From the NCBI GenBank assembly GCA_942492115.1, contig CALODL010000033.1:248001-312000 (forward strand): a DNA stretch of 64,000 nt. Direction: 5' to 3'. The stretch comes from CALODL01 sp942492115. GTDB taxonomy: Bacteria > Planctomycetota > Phycisphaerae > UBA1845 > CAIVHJ01. The notes under the pieces were generated by a model that saw only the letters and a list, made by a program, of their open reading frames with translations, was not told where the DNA came from and ran no database searches. Of this stretch, positions 8,017 to 19,200 are shown one piece after another (position 1 is the stretch's first letter; each line of letters begins with the position of its first letter). The translations under genes were made by a program, and so were the position numbers.

Positions 8017-10950
8017 CTATTCCGGCGGCCGACTGGACTCGGTCGGCACAGCCAGTTCTTCCATGAACAGCCGGAGCTCATGGTGCTCGGGGTAACGCTG
8101 CTCGAGCCAGGACCTGGAGCCGGTGATGTGGCCGGCGTCGGCGCCCAGCGCCCGCGCGCGGCGCAACAGGGCCAGTCCTTCATCTGGGCGCTGGCGCTCG
8201 AATGCCATGCGCGCCGCCAGCAAAGGTGGCGTGGGGCTGTCCGGGGCCAGAGCGGTCAAGCGTTGGACGTGGTCGTCGATAGCGGCGGGCCAGTGCTCCG
8301 GGGAGATGAATTGGAGCACTTCGGTACACAACACCTGATACAGCTCCGCAAGCCGTACGGTGAACTGTTCCGGTGGGGGTGACACACCGAGCCACGTGCG
8401 GACGGCCAGTTCCTCGTCGCCAGGCGTGCCGCGGGCCAGGAGATACATGCCCAGGCGCTGTTCGATCTGACGGGCGATCGGTCGACACTCGTACGCCCGC
8501 GGCACGAGGTCGTGCCCTGCCCTGGCGATGGCGACAGCCCGTTCGGCGTTGTCGGGGTTCGCCAGGTAGGTGTAGTGGGCCAGCTCACGTCGACAGATCG
8601 CCGGTGTAGCAGGAAAGAACTCGGCCTGGGCGTCTGCCAATCCGACTGCGGCTGTGCCCAGAACGACCGCCCCCGTGTAGTCGCGTCGGAAGGATGCGAC
8701 CCAGGCGGCGATGCGCAATGTCTCACACGGGTGGGGTTGATCAGATACCTCCCCGTCGGCAGCCGCGAGTGCATCGGCCACGCGCTCGGTGAGCATGGCA
8801 TCAAAACCGGGCTGCTGTGCAAGTTGATCGACCATTCCGAGGAAGCGATCGTCGATGTCCAGGAAGCGCATCGCCGGCCCCATCATCTCGAGGAACTGCG
8901 CTGGCTCGAGATCCTGAGACAACTCGAAGACTCGCCAGGTGATGTTGCGGTTGTGCGGCTGGCGCTGGTATTCGATGCGATATGCCTGGGCCGCTGCCTG
9001 ATTGCGACTCAGGCTCTCTGTGACGTTGCCGACCAACGCTGCACAGCGCCCGACGAGGTCGTGGGCGTCCCCGATGATGAGATGGGCACCGATGGCCGGT
9101 CCAACGCGTGCCGTGATGGATTCGACGATATCGATCGCGGTCTGAGCATGGCCGATGGCCAGTTCGAAGTAGTCGCGCGCGGCGGCCTCCAGGCCGGTGC
9201 GTACACCCTCAGTGTTTTGCAGTTGTTCACGGACGCGGAGCAGATCTTCATAGCGCGCGGCTGCCACGAACAGGTGCGCTCCACCTTGTGCCAGGGTCCC
9301 ACTCAAGCGGCGTTGTGGACTGAGACGGTGGGAGGCTGCCAGGTCAACGGTGGCGAGGCCCGCGTCAAAATGGCGCTGGTGCAATTGGGCAGCGTAATCG
9401 TGGAGGGCCCGGGCAGCGCGAAAGTCCCAGACGTGAGCGGCTCCGATGAACACTCCGCCCCCGACCGCCGCGGCAGTCAATAGTGCGGCCAGGGTCAGCC
9501 CGCCGGGTTTTCCGGTTGCGCGTGGCGCGGGCGCGGAGAGGGCCCAGATCATTCCAATGACCCCATAGAACACCGTGGGGAAGCCCGCGATCCGCAGGGC
9601 GACGTTGGTACTCTCCTCGACGACCATCGCCGCGAGTGCTGCCAGCAGCCCGATCAACAGCCAACGCTGGGTCGGATCATCCAGTTGATCGGCGCGGCGG
9701 ATACCGGCCAGAAAGGTCATGCACAACACCCCACCGAGGGCAACGACTCCGAAACTGCCGATGTCCGCCAACGCTTCGAGCCATTCATTGTGTGCGTGGG
9801 CGATGCGGTCTTTGAGGGCCCACGGATCGTCCTGCACCTGTTGAACTGCGCGGCCGTCTGCAAGGTAGGCGTAGCCCCCCTGTCCATGCCCCAGGATGGG
9901 CGCCGCGGTGGTCAGCTGCAACGCATATTCCCAGGTGTAGAAGCGTGACCGAACCGTGTCGCCCCGTGCATCGATCAGTGGTTGCAAAACGGACGCATAG
10001 CCCACGATCGCGATCACGGTCGTGGCGGCAACGACCACCATGCGTTGAGTTTTGCCGCGAACCGCGACGAAAATGAGCACTGCGAAACCAGCGGCCAGAC
10101 CGAGGGCCGTCCCACGGGCCTCGGTGAGGTACATCGCCCAGCCAATGATGCCGGCGCTTGCGGCAGCGCTGAGCAGTGTACACACGGCGGCTGCCGGGGC
10201 CGTGGGCCAGCGGGCGACACCGCGCACGCCCCAGGCGACAGCGATGAGCATGCCGGGGATCAGGCATGCGGAAAGAAACAACGGATTGCCGACCGGGTAG
10301 CCGAGGCGCATGTTGGGATTGCGACCGTAGAAGTACCAGATACCCAGGCCTGCACATAAGAGCAGCACCACGGACAGGCCCGCGGCGCACGCGCACGTAG
10401 AGCGTCGCCCGAGTCCGTAGCGCAACATGAATGCCCAGGCCAAATGCGACGCGAGTAGCACGGTCCCGCCAAGGGCCGAGCGACGGTCGATGGCGATGAG
10501 ACAGCTACCCAATGAAATCATGACGACGCCGATCGCCAGGTACTCGGCGGCCCGTTGCGGATGGATGTGCTGTTTGCCGACGCTCTCGACGGCCTGAGGT
10601 TCTTCCGCCCACACCGCAGTGCGGACGCGGTCGCGTTTCTTGAGGAACAGCCCCACTGCCACGACGAGGATCAGTATTGCGGCCCCGATGCCCCCCACGA
10701 GGCTCTTGATCGCTGCGCCAAAGGGCGTGGGAATCTTGAATTCAAAGGCCAGTGCCGTCGTCAGGGCATGCAGCAGCGAGTCCTTGGCCCAGGGTATGGC
10801 CCCGTCGGGAACCATGTCGGGCGGCGGGCTGGTCAGGAAAATGACTCCGGCGAATACCGCAACGGCGATGAACGTGACCACGACCTCGAGGGCTGGCACG
10901 GGTGTCGGTCGAACCGGCCCGGTGGACATACGTGGCGTTGCAGCGCTCAT
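8017..10950 (-). CDS. O-antigen ligase/polymerase (WaaL/Wzy type) with C-terminal TPR region
   Basis: 977 residues. The first half (about 25-490) contains around a dozen hydrophobic segments and the family hallmark HAHNEWLEALADIGSFG (about residues 387-403), where the His is the essential residue of O-antigen ligases. The second half (about 520-977) is soluble and Ala/Leu-rich with helical-pair periodicity typical of TPR-like repeats (for example VRTWLGVSPPPEQF, DEGLALLRRARALGADAG). This ligase-TPR fusion is common in Planctomycetota and related groups. Its membrane domain would join or polymerise lipid-linked glycans at the periplasmic face; some homologues glycosylate proteins instead. The ATG overlaps the stop of the adenosyltransferase gene by 4 bases (ATGA), so translation is probably coupled, although the functions look unrelated. 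Confidence 0.85.
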   Translation of the reverse strand: MSAATPRMSTGPVRPTPVPALEVVVTFIAVAVFAGVIFLTSPPPDMVPDGAIPWAKDSLLHALTTALAFEFKIPTPFGAAIKSLVGGIGAAILILVVAVGLFLKKRDRVRTAVWAEEPQAVESVGKQHIHPQRAAEYLAIGVVMISLGSCLIAIDRRSALGGTVLLASHLAWAFMLRYGLGRRSTCACAAGLSVVLLLCAGLGIWYFYGRNPNMRLGYPVGNPLFLSACLIPGMLIAVAWGVRGVARWPTAPAAAVCTLLSAAASAGIIGWAMYLTEARGTALGLAAGFAVLIFVAVRGKTQRMVVVAATTVIAIVGYASVLQPLIDARGDTVRSRFYTWEYALQLTTAAPILGHGQGGYAYLADGRAVQQVQDDPWALKDRIAHAHNEWLEALADIGSFGVVALGGVLCMTFLAGIRRADQLDDPTQRWLLIGLLAALAAMVVEESTNVALRIAGFPTVFYGVIGMIWALSAPAPRATGKPGGLTLAALLTAAAVGGGVFIGAAHVWDFRAARALHDYAAQLHQRHFDAGLATVDLAASHRLSPQRRLSGTLAQGGAHLFVAAARYEDLLRVREQLQNTEGVRTGLEAAARDYFELAIGHAQTAIDIVESITARVGPAIGAHLIIGDAHDLVGRCAALVGNVTESLSRNQAAAQAYRIEYQRQPHNRNITWRVFELSQDLEPAQFLEMMGPAMRFLDIDDRFLGMVDQLAQQPGFDAMLTERVADALAAADGEVSDQPHPCETLRIAAWVASFRRDYTGAVVLGTAAVGLADAQAEFFPATPAICRRELAHYTYLANPDNAERAVAIARAGHDLVPRAYECRPIARQIEQRLGMYLLARGTPGDEELAVRTWLGVSPPPEQFTVRLAELYQVLCTEVLQFISPEHWPAAIDDHVQRLTALAPDSPTPPLLAARMAFERQRPDEGLALLRRARALGADAGHITGSRSWLEQRYPEHHELRLFMEELAVPTESSRPPE

Positions 10951-11489
10951 GGTTTCCAGGGGATCTCTCCCGCGCCGGTCTCCTGGTTGTACTGCCGTGC
11001 CCAGGCGAACAATAGATCGCTGAGCCGGTTGAGGTACTTGATCAATTCAACGTTGACCGGATGGCCGGCACTCAATGCGACCACCGCACGTTCAGCGCGG
11101 CGACAGACGGCACGGGCCATGTGCAGGCGCCCCCCCCCTTCCGATCCGCCTGGAAGAATGAAACACGTCAGCTGTGCAGTGGCGGTGCTGGCTTGATCGA
11201 TCCAGCCTTCCAGGCGGGCGACGGCAGACCCACCGATCGGGACGAATGATGCGGGCAGTTTCCCGGCGTCGGCGCTGGCCAGTTCCGCCCCAATGAGAAA
11301 CAGATCGGCTTGAATCAGTTGCAGCTGGTCGCGCCAGCCCGCATCCATTGCCGCCGCACACCAGCCGATCACGGCATTGAGTTCGTCGACGTCGCCATAG
11401 GCCACGACCCGCATGTCGGTCTTGGACACACGTCCACCGCCGACCAACCCCGTTGTCCCGTCATCACCGGTCTTCGTATACAGCTTCAT
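10947..11489 (-). CDS. Corrinoid adenosyltransferase, PduO type
   Basis: 180 residues, full length for ATP:cob(I)alamin adenosyltransferases of the PduO family. These move an adenosyl group from ATP to cob(I)alamin to make coenzyme B12. The N-terminal ATP-binding signature is clear (MKLYTKTGDDGTTGL, then GGGRVSKTD and DELNAVIG), and the C-terminal helices carry CRRAERAVVAL and YLNRLSDLLFAWAR. It starts 7 bp after purH ends and overlaps the O-antigen ligase gene by 4 bases. This suggests a purH-pduO-ligase operon in which unrelated functions share one message. Confidence 0.94.
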   Translation of the reverse strand: MKLYTKTGDDGTTGLVGGGRVSKTDMRVVAYGDVDELNAVIGWCAAAMDAGWRDQLQLIQADLFLIGAELASADAGKLPASFVPIGGSAVARLEGWIDQASTATAQLTCFILPGGSEGGGRLHMARAVCRRAERAVVALSAGHPVNVELIKYLNRLSDLLFAWARQYNQETGAGEIPWKP

Positions 11490-11496
11490 GGCCGAC

Positions 11497-13140
11497 TCAG
11501 TGCTTGAAATGTCGTGTGCCGGTCAGCACCAGAGCGACGTTGCGCTGGTCGCAGGCAGCAATCGTGTCATCGTCATTCCTGGATCCGCCGGGCTGAATGA
11601 TGGCGCTGATTCCGGCGGCCATCAACGCCTGCGGTCCGTCGCTGAATGGAAAAAAACCGTCAGAGGCGGCCACGGCGCCAGGCAGGACCGCAGCGTGACC
11701 GCAATGCTCGGCGAGCCACAGGGCCAGTCGGCAGCTCATGACCCGTGACGTTTGACCGGCGCCGGACCCCAGCAGCATCCCGTTCCGAACGATGGAGATT
11801 GCGTTGCTGCCCGTGTGTTTGCAGGTCAGCCAGGCGATGCGCAGGTCGTCATACTCGCGTTCGTCTGGTCGACGTCCGGGGCAGATCCATGTCTGCTCGG
11901 CCAAATCGGCGTGATCGGGCGTTTGAACCAGTATGCCCCCCGCGATGCGGCGCAACACCAGAGCGTCATCGCGGGCAGCCATGTCTCCGACCGCGAACAG
12001 GCGGCAACGGGCGGCCCACGGCTTGCCCGCACGGAGCTGCGTCACGGCCCCGTCATCGAAGGCCGGGGCGGCCCACACTTCGATGAAAAAGCTTCCGGCC
12101 CCGGCGGCCCGACCCCAGCGTTCAAGTGTTGACAGCGCGGTCTCGGCCATCAACGCATCGACGGGCGTGTTCGTTGCCAGCACGCCACCCATTGCCGCGT
12201 GCGGGTCGCCGAGATAAGCCAACCGATAGGCCTCGACCGCGTCATCCGCGACCCCGACGCCGCATGGATTACCATGTTTGACGAAAACCGCAACGTGTTG
12301 TTTCGCGCAGGCGCGGCTGAGATCGCGACACAACGCGACCGCCGCATGAGCGTCGGCATAGTTGTTGTATGACGGATCGCGGTCGCCCGGAATCTCCGCC
12401 GGTGTGCCTGGCGGGCCGACCAGGTTGCACCCGGGTGGCTGCAGCGTGGCGTCGACGTAGACCGCGGCCGCCTGTTGGGGGTTTTCGCCGTACCGCGAGC
12501 TGCGCACGCGGCGCAGGCCCAGCGTTAATTCCTGCGGCAGGACGTCGTCAGGCTGCGTCCAGTAGCGGGCCACGACGGCATCGTAGAGCGCCGTGCGGCG
12601 GAACGCGCGGGCCGCGAGCTGGCGTCGCGTGGTCGCGCTGATCGTGCCGGATGTACGGAGTTCTGCGGCCACGCTGGCGTAACAGTCCTGGCCGGGGACG
12701 ACGACCACGTCGCGATGATTCTTGGCCGCGGCGCGCAGGAGGCATGGTCCGCCGATGTCGATCATTTCCGTGGCGTCTTCCTCGGTACAGCCGGCGCGGG
12801 CGCGGGTCTGCTCGAACGGATACAGGTCGACCACGACCATATCGATCGGCCGGATGTTGCATTCAGCCAGTTGCTCCATGTCATCCGGGGTGCCGCGCCG
12901 CGCCAGAATCCCTGCATGGATCGCCGGGTGCAGCGTCTTGACCCGCCCGCCGAGCATGGCGCCGTACGAGGTCAACTCCGCCACCTCGGTGACCACGACG
13001 CCCTGCCCGCGCAGATGCTCCGCCGTGCCGCCCGATGCGATGATCTCAGCGTCGCGCGTCCTCAAGACCTCCACGAGTTCATCGAGGCCCGTCTTGTCGA
13101 ACACACTGATCAGCACTCTATTGATGGGCACCGCCGCCAT
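11497..13140 (-). CDS. purH: Bifunctional AICAR transformylase / IMP cyclohydrolase
   Basis: 547 residues. Catalyses the last two steps of de novo IMP synthesis in the cytoplasm. The N-terminal IMP cyclohydrolase domain shows VFDKTGLDELV, IASGGTAEHLR, GGRVKTLHP and DLYPFEQT (about 1-190). The transformylase domain shows SRYGENPQQAA, FVKHGNPCGVG (catalytic Lys-His), GAGQTSRV, SDGFFPFSDG and a C-terminal GTRHFKH. All key residues expected for the family are present. It lies 49 bp downstream of the beta-propeller gene and 7 bp upstream of the adenosyltransferase. purD is encoded separately at 23455. Confidence 0.97.
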   Translation of the reverse strand: MAAVPINRVLISVFDKTGLDELVEVLRTRDAEIIASGGTAEHLRGQGVVVTEVAELTSYGAMLGGRVKTLHPAIHAGILARRGTPDDMEQLAECNIRPIDMVVVDLYPFEQTRARAGCTEEDATEMIDIGGPCLLRAAAKNHRDVVVVPGQDCYASVAAELRTSGTISATTRRQLAARAFRRTALYDAVVARYWTQPDDVLPQELTLGLRRVRSSRYGENPQQAAAVYVDATLQPPGCNLVGPPGTPAEIPGDRDPSYNNYADAHAAVALCRDLSRACAKQHVAVFVKHGNPCGVGVADDAVEAYRLAYLGDPHAAMGGVLATNTPVDALMAETALSTLERWGRAAGAGSFFIEVWAAPAFDDGAVTQLRAGKPWAARCRLFAVGDMAARDDALVLRRIAGGILVQTPDHADLAEQTWICPGRRPDEREYDDLRIAWLTCKHTGSNAISIVRNGMLLGSGAGQTSRVMSCRLALWLAEHCGHAAVLPGAVAASDGFFPFSDGPQALMAAGISAIIQPGGSRNDDDTIAACDQRNVALVLTGTRHFKH

Positions 13141-13189
13141 GTGGCGGAGGTTAACATGGGTGTGGCACGAGGATCAAACCGGCGTGGGC

Positions 13190-14461
13190 TCAGTCATCCT
13201 GTCCGACAATGAAGGCTGCACTGTCGTTGGACAGCAGTTCACGCAGACGCGAGCGGCGCGACGCCGCATCATCCGGCGCTTCATCGCCCTGGCCGACTGC
13301 GGCCGCTGCGGTCGTCCCCGCGGAATATGCAGCTGTGAGTTGTTCGAACCGGAGGAACGGGACGTGTTGCTCTTGAGCGCACAATATCCGACCATCGCGA
13401 CTGGCCAGGAACATGGCGCTGGACACGATGTTGGGTACGATGATTTCGACGTCCAGTGCGGGGATGCGTTGGCGGGTCGTGCCGCCCGCGGACTCGACCG
13501 CGAGGATCTCTCCGTCGCCCATGAGCAGTGTCTGCGTGTCGCTGACTGCGATGAGCCCGGACGCCTCCTGGATATGCCAGCGCTGCTCGAGTGAGGCCGA
13601 ATCCAGGGCGTACAGGCCATGGTTGTCGACGATCTGAAAGACGGTTTCTCCGACGACGCTCGGGGCCGAGGTGATGTAACCAGGTGTGCGGAAGCGGGCG
13701 ATACCGCGACCGCTTTCGACATCGAGCTTGTATACCATGCGGTCGATGCTGCCAAAGTAGACGCCGGTGCTGTCGACGTGCATGTCACCGACCACGGGTG
13801 CAAGCGTTCTGAAAACCCACAGACGCTGCTTGTTGTCCGCAACGCAGGCGCGGACTTTACCATCCTTGGATGCGAAGAAGAGTCCACCCGACCACAGGAC
13901 TGGAGAGGTCAGTGAGACCTCGCCGGTGATCGTCTGCCACTTGCCGTAGGCGCGGACCTCGTCGTTGACCAGGGTAAACTCGAGGCAGTGCATCCGCGCA
14001 TCCAGACCCGGTGCGAAGACCCGTACGCCATCACTGACGGCGCGCTCGCTCGGCACGAACCCCGGTTCGATGCGGGCAACGAGTTCGCCGGTGAACCGGT
14101 CGCGCCATTCGAGGACGCGCGAGGTGGTGATCAGGGTCAGGTCGCGGCCGTAAAAACTGCGCGTGTGACTGGGCAGAAACACCCAGTCGCCCGGCTGGGC
14201 GGCACGGTACGACCACAGCGGCAAACCCGTATCGGCCTGGACGGCGTAGACAGCTCCACGGTCGGAGACGGCATACAGCGTGCCGTCCACGCGGTTGAGG
14301 ATCTTGATGGTATCGCCATCCTCGAGAGGGATCTGGTTCTGCCAGTACTTGTAGTAACCCAGTTCATTGAGTGCGCCGGCACTGACGAGATCCTGGCCAT
14401 GAGCCAGGGAACCAGCCGCGCACACGCCTGCAAGAACGGATGCCAGAATTCGTATCATCAT
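13190..14461 (-). CDS. Exported PQQ-like beta-propeller repeat protein
   Basis: 423 residues with a signal peptide (MMIRILASVLAGVCAAGSLAHG, probable cleavage after AHG). The rest is built of repeated blade-like units with the pattern GxLYAVSDRGAVYAVQADTGLPLW, such as FYGRDLTLITTSRVLEW, LFFASKDGKVRA, VYFGSIDRMVYKLDVESG and VVGETVFQIVDNHGLYALDSA. This is the pattern of PQQ-like or BamB-like eight-bladed propellers. No quinoprotein active-site residues are recognisable, so a structural or binding role (BamB-like scaffold) is more likely than dehydrogenase activity. It is the first gene of a minus-strand run leading into purH. The region upstream (14462-14611) shows no clear minus-strand promoter to me. 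Confidence 0.82.
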   Translation of the reverse strand: MMIRILASVLAGVCAAGSLAHGQDLVSAGALNELGYYKYWQNQIPLEDGDTIKILNRVDGTLYAVSDRGAVYAVQADTGLPLWSYRAAQPGDWVFLPSHTRSFYGRDLTLITTSRVLEWRDRFTGELVARIEPGFVPSERAVSDGVRVFAPGLDARMHCLEFTLVNDEVRAYGKWQTITGEVSLTSPVLWSGGLFFASKDGKVRACVADNKQRLWVFRTLAPVVGDMHVDSTGVYFGSIDRMVYKLDVESGRGIARFRTPGYITSAPSVVGETVFQIVDNHGLYALDSASLEQRWHIQEASGLIAVSDTQTLLMGDGEILAVESAGGTTRQRIPALDVEIIVPNIVSSAMFLASRDGRILCAQEQHVPFLRFEQLTAAYSAGTTAAAAVGQGDEAPDDAASRRSRLRELLSNDSAAFIVGQDD

Positions 14462-14611
14462 GTGATCCTTACCTCATCCCATTGAACTCCGCTCACCTTG
14501 CCGGGTCAAGGAGGTTGGGGGTGCTTTGTCATGTTGAGGTTCTAATGTTGTTCTAACCAGTCTGTCAGGCTCGGGAGAGCCGGATCGCGCAAAGAGCGGG
14601 TCGACAATTCC

Positions 14612-14640
14612 TTGACACGGTTTTCTGGAGTGACTATCTT
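14612..14640 (+). promoter_or_regulatory. Strong sigma70-like promoter for the pseudopilin gene
   Basis: TTGACA (14612-14617), a 17-base spacer, then TATCTT (14635-14640). The -35 is perfect, the -10 matches 4 of 6 and the spacer is optimal. It lies in a 512-base stretch without a gene (14462-14973) and points at the pseudopilin gene. Transcription would begin near 14647, giving a 5' leader of about 325 bases. Seen directly; activity is inferred. Confidence 0.6.
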
Positions 14641-14760
14641 TTTGAGGTCGAAAAAGAGTGGATTGGGGAGTCGCTTCGCAGCCCCTTAATAGCTCTTATA
14701 TTGATCATACTCAGATTCCCTCCTTGCGAAGCAATTCCGACGGTATCATCATTGCTAATC

Positions 14761-14848
14761 ATCCGCGCCACGACTGCGTTGGTGGGCGCGGATCTGCTGG
14801 AGAATGGCGTTCATTCTCCACGGTTCCAGGAACGCCTCGTTTCGAGGC
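14761..14848 (+). promoter_or_regulatory. Three consecutive perfect hairpins in the long 5' leader
   Basis: Hairpin 1 pairs ATCCGCGCC (14761-14769) with GGCGCGGAT (14785-14793). Hairpin 2 pairs TGGAGAATG (14798-14806) with CATTCTCCA (14812-14820) around a 5-base loop. Hairpin 3 pairs GCCTCG (14834-14839) with CGAGGC (14843-14848). All three stems are perfect, only a few bases apart, and lie between the promoter at 14612 and the start at 14974. A 9-base direct repeat GTGCTCAGC follows at 14869 and 14883. None has a U-tract, so these are not simple terminators. I recognise no known riboswitch class. A structured regulatory leader or small RNA is possible. Confidence 0.4.
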
Positions 14849-14973
14849 CAGGTGTCCGGTTGGTGCAGGTGCTCAGCGGCGAGTGCTCAGCAATCATCCA
14901 TTACATTACGGCAGGCCGTATGAATCGGCCGACCGGATGCCGCAACGCACATGATGTGCGAAGGAGGTTTGCC

Positions 14974-16023
<1,050 letters not shown>

Positions 16024-16064
16024 GCCGCTGTGGCCTGCTGTAACCTGCGATGACGTTTGATTGC

Positions 16065-16095
16065 GGCCGCCCCATTTTGGGGCGGCCTTTTTTAT
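16065..16095 (+). terminator. Intrinsic terminator after the pseudopilin gene
   Basis: Perfect 9-bp stem GGCCGCCCC (16065-16073) / GGGGCGGCC (16079-16087), five-base loop ATTTT, followed directly by TTTTTT and TATT. It lies 42 bases after the pseudopilin stop, so the next gene (16201) needs its own promoter. Confidence 0.9.
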
Positions 16096-16200
16096 TGTTT
16101 GTCACCATCAAATGGGCTCAGAGGTACGAAGCGTCAGGCATCATGGCATCGTGTGGTCTCTTTCGTTAATATGAATCAAAACACCTCAGGAGGAATCCTG

Positions 16201-19200
16201 ATGCCTGCCCATTGGGGAATCATCAACTCTGTCGTTTGTGTCTTTGTGGCCTGCACTGCGAATGCTTGGGGAGCGGGTTCATGTTGCCTGCCCGATCAAT
16301 GTGCGCCTGCGGCCGACGCCGCTGCATGCGCTGTGATCGGTGGGGTTTACCTCGACGGAGCTGAATGCAAGGATGACCCCTGCGCGGCCGGGGCGTGCTG
16401 CAGCGACCTGGCCTGCTTCGACGGCATTACGGCATTTGCCTGCGTGACCGGGGGCCGCGACTACGCGGGCGCCGGCACGGCCTGCGCGGATGATCCCTGT
16501 GCGATTGGTGTCGGGGCCTGCTGCGTAGACGGAACGTGTGCCATCGAGGAGGAAGGGGTGTGCCTCGAGAACGATGGTAGCTGGTTGGGCCCGGGGACGA
16601 CCTGTGTGACGGCGCCCTGCGAACCGGGGGCCTGCTGCTCCCCCGCAGCGTGTGCCGACGTCCTGCGCTTCGAGTGTCTCCGCCAGAATGGTGCGTTTCT
16701 GGCAGGCGACTCGTGCGAATTCGAGCCCTGCGAGATCGAAGACAGCTGTCCTCTGGACAGTCTCTACGGCCAGGCGCCCGACGACATCGAGCATTTCAAT
16801 GCCTACGTGTCCGACAGCTCGGCTGGTCTGCTGCGTTTTGATGATTACTACGCCGTGAGCGGTCCGATCGCAACGGTGCGGTGGTTCGGCCTGGATTTGC
16901 TCTTCGACGGCGGATTTTCAGAGTGCGATGACACGACCAATTTCTTCCGTGTGGCCTTCTACGAGGATGCCGCCGGAGAACCCGGCGACCTGGTATGCGA
17001 CTACGACTTCCAGATCGTCGAGCCGCTGCCCACCGGGTTGGAGATCGAAGGCTTCCAGGTCCACGAATACCGCCTCGAGCTGCCGCAGCCGTGCGTTTTG
17101 ACCCACGGCTGGTTGGCCGTGAACGGCATTGGCGATGACTGCTTGTTCGTGTGGTACAGCTCGCCTGCTGGCAACGGACGCTCGTGGTGCGATGGGTGCA
17201 TCACGGAGGAGGAGCTCGACGACGTGAGTTTCTGCCTCCTCGGTTCTTCCGGCGGCGTCACTGGCAGTTGTTGTGACGAGCTGAGTGGCGGTTGCACCGA
17301 TGACATCGATATCTCGGAGTGCACTGCTGCGGACCAGCGCTTCACCGCCGACACCGTGTGTGCGGCCATCGATCCACCGTGCACGGCACTGAGTGGTGCG
17401 TGTTGCTTCGCTGACGCCACGCCGTGCAACGTCACCGGCGAGATCGCGTGTGCTGAAGCAGGCGGCGATTGGCTCGGGGATGCCATCGCCTGCGACGCGT
17501 GTCCGCCGACCGGGCCGTGCTGTATCGGGGATGGCAGTTGTGTCATCACGCTCGAAGACGCGTGCGTCAATGAGGGGTTCCTGTGGCTGGGGTCGGATCT
17601 GACCTGTGACGATTGCCCGGAGGTTCCCCCCTGTCCCGAGGACAGCCTCGTTGGACAGTCTTCGGACACGCCTCTCGATTTCGTTGCCGGAACCTCCGAA
17701 GAGGCCTCGCCGTTCCGCAGGTTCGAGGACTACAGTGGCGTGGCTGGGGCCATTGATCAGTTGACTTTCTATGGTTTCGATCTCGAGCCGGTCGGCAACA
17801 GCTTCATCGAGTGTGTGGAGCTCGATAACCGGTTTACCATCAGCTTCCATCGCGATGCGGCTGGCCTGCCGGGCGAGACCGTTTGCGCGTACGACCTCGA
17901 TGTGACGCGCACGCCGACACAAGTCCTGTACATCGGCGCCGAACTCAACCTGTACGAAGTCGAGTTGCCCGAGCCATGCGCACTGCCCAACGGCTGGGTG
18001 TCGATCAGTGGCCAGGGCAGCGAGACGTGCTGGTTCCTGTGGAACAGCAGCTCTACCGGCAACGGTCGATCGTATTGTGACGGGTGTCCCGAGGCACTGC
18101 AGGGCCACGATCTGGCGGTGTGCCTGCACGGCGACGAGGGCGGCGTCAGCGGTGCGTGTTGCGCCGACGACTCCGGCGTGTGCGCCGACGACGTCGATAT
18201 CTCGGACTGCACGGCGGCTGACCTCGACTTCAGTGCGCAGACGACCTGCGCGGAGCTCGAACCGGCCTGTGGTGTTGTCCTGGGGGCGTGCTGTCGTCCC
18301 GGGGCATTGTGTGACGCACTCGAAGAAGACGCCTGCATTGCCAGTGGAGGCGATTGGCTCGGACCGGACACACTGTGTTCGTTGTGTCCCTGCGAATTGC
18401 CCTGTGCCGACAACACGTTCCCGGAAGGGGAACCATTGTGTGCTGACGGTTACGTCGATTCGTACAACGGCGGGTGCGACGCTCCGCCTGAGCTGCGCAA
18501 CTTCTCGAATATCACTCCCTGCGTGCCCATCTGCGGCACCACCGGCGTGTTCGAAGCCGGGGTCGATTTCGACTGGTATGAAATGACCGTGGCGGAGTCG
18601 GACACGCTGACCCTGACCGTCGAGGCCGAGTTCCCTGTTGGTGCGGCCATCGTTGCTGCAGAGAGCGGGTGCGAAGAGCCGTTCGTGCTGGACGTCGATA
18701 CTGTTTCGGAGTGTGAGTTGCTGGAAATCAGCGCTTCCGTTGCGCCGGGTACATACTGGATCGTGGTGGGCCCGATCAGCGGCGGTGACCTGTCGGCGTG
18801 CGGGGCACGCTATACGGCCACCGCAACACTGTTCGACGCCTGCACGCCCGACTGCAAAGCTGCTGCGGATTGTGCGGATGTCGACGACAACGGTGTACGC
18901 GACGATGCGTGTATGTGGTGGGACTGTGTTGCCGGGTTCTGCCATGGTGTGGATGTCGACTACGGGGACGTGGGCGGCGGTTTCCTGCAGTGCTCACCGG
19001 ATCGTGCAGCCGATGGTCATGACCATTTCCACGCCCTCGACTGTTTTGCGGTTTGGGATGGTTTGGACGGTCCGTACCCGTGCACGACGATGAATGTCGA
19101 CATCGCCGGCAAGGACACACCGTGTGTGCCAGACGGACTGTGTGACGTCAATGATGCCGTTGCCGCAATGGATGTATTTGGGGATATCAGTCCGTGTGGG

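Noticed and set aside
14761..14848. Leader hairpins as a c-di-GMP riboswitch
   Set aside because: The conserved GEMM sequence elements are not present; only generic stems are seen.
14701..14973. In-frame extension upstream of the first pseudopilin
   Set aside because: It would bury the prepilin signal more than 90 residues inside the protein; AAGGAGG fixes the start at 14974.
16918..18945. 675-codon minus-strand frame opposite the Cys-rich protein
   Set aside because: It has no domain pattern and lies wholly inside the well-supported plus-strand gene; long antisense frames are expected at this GC content.
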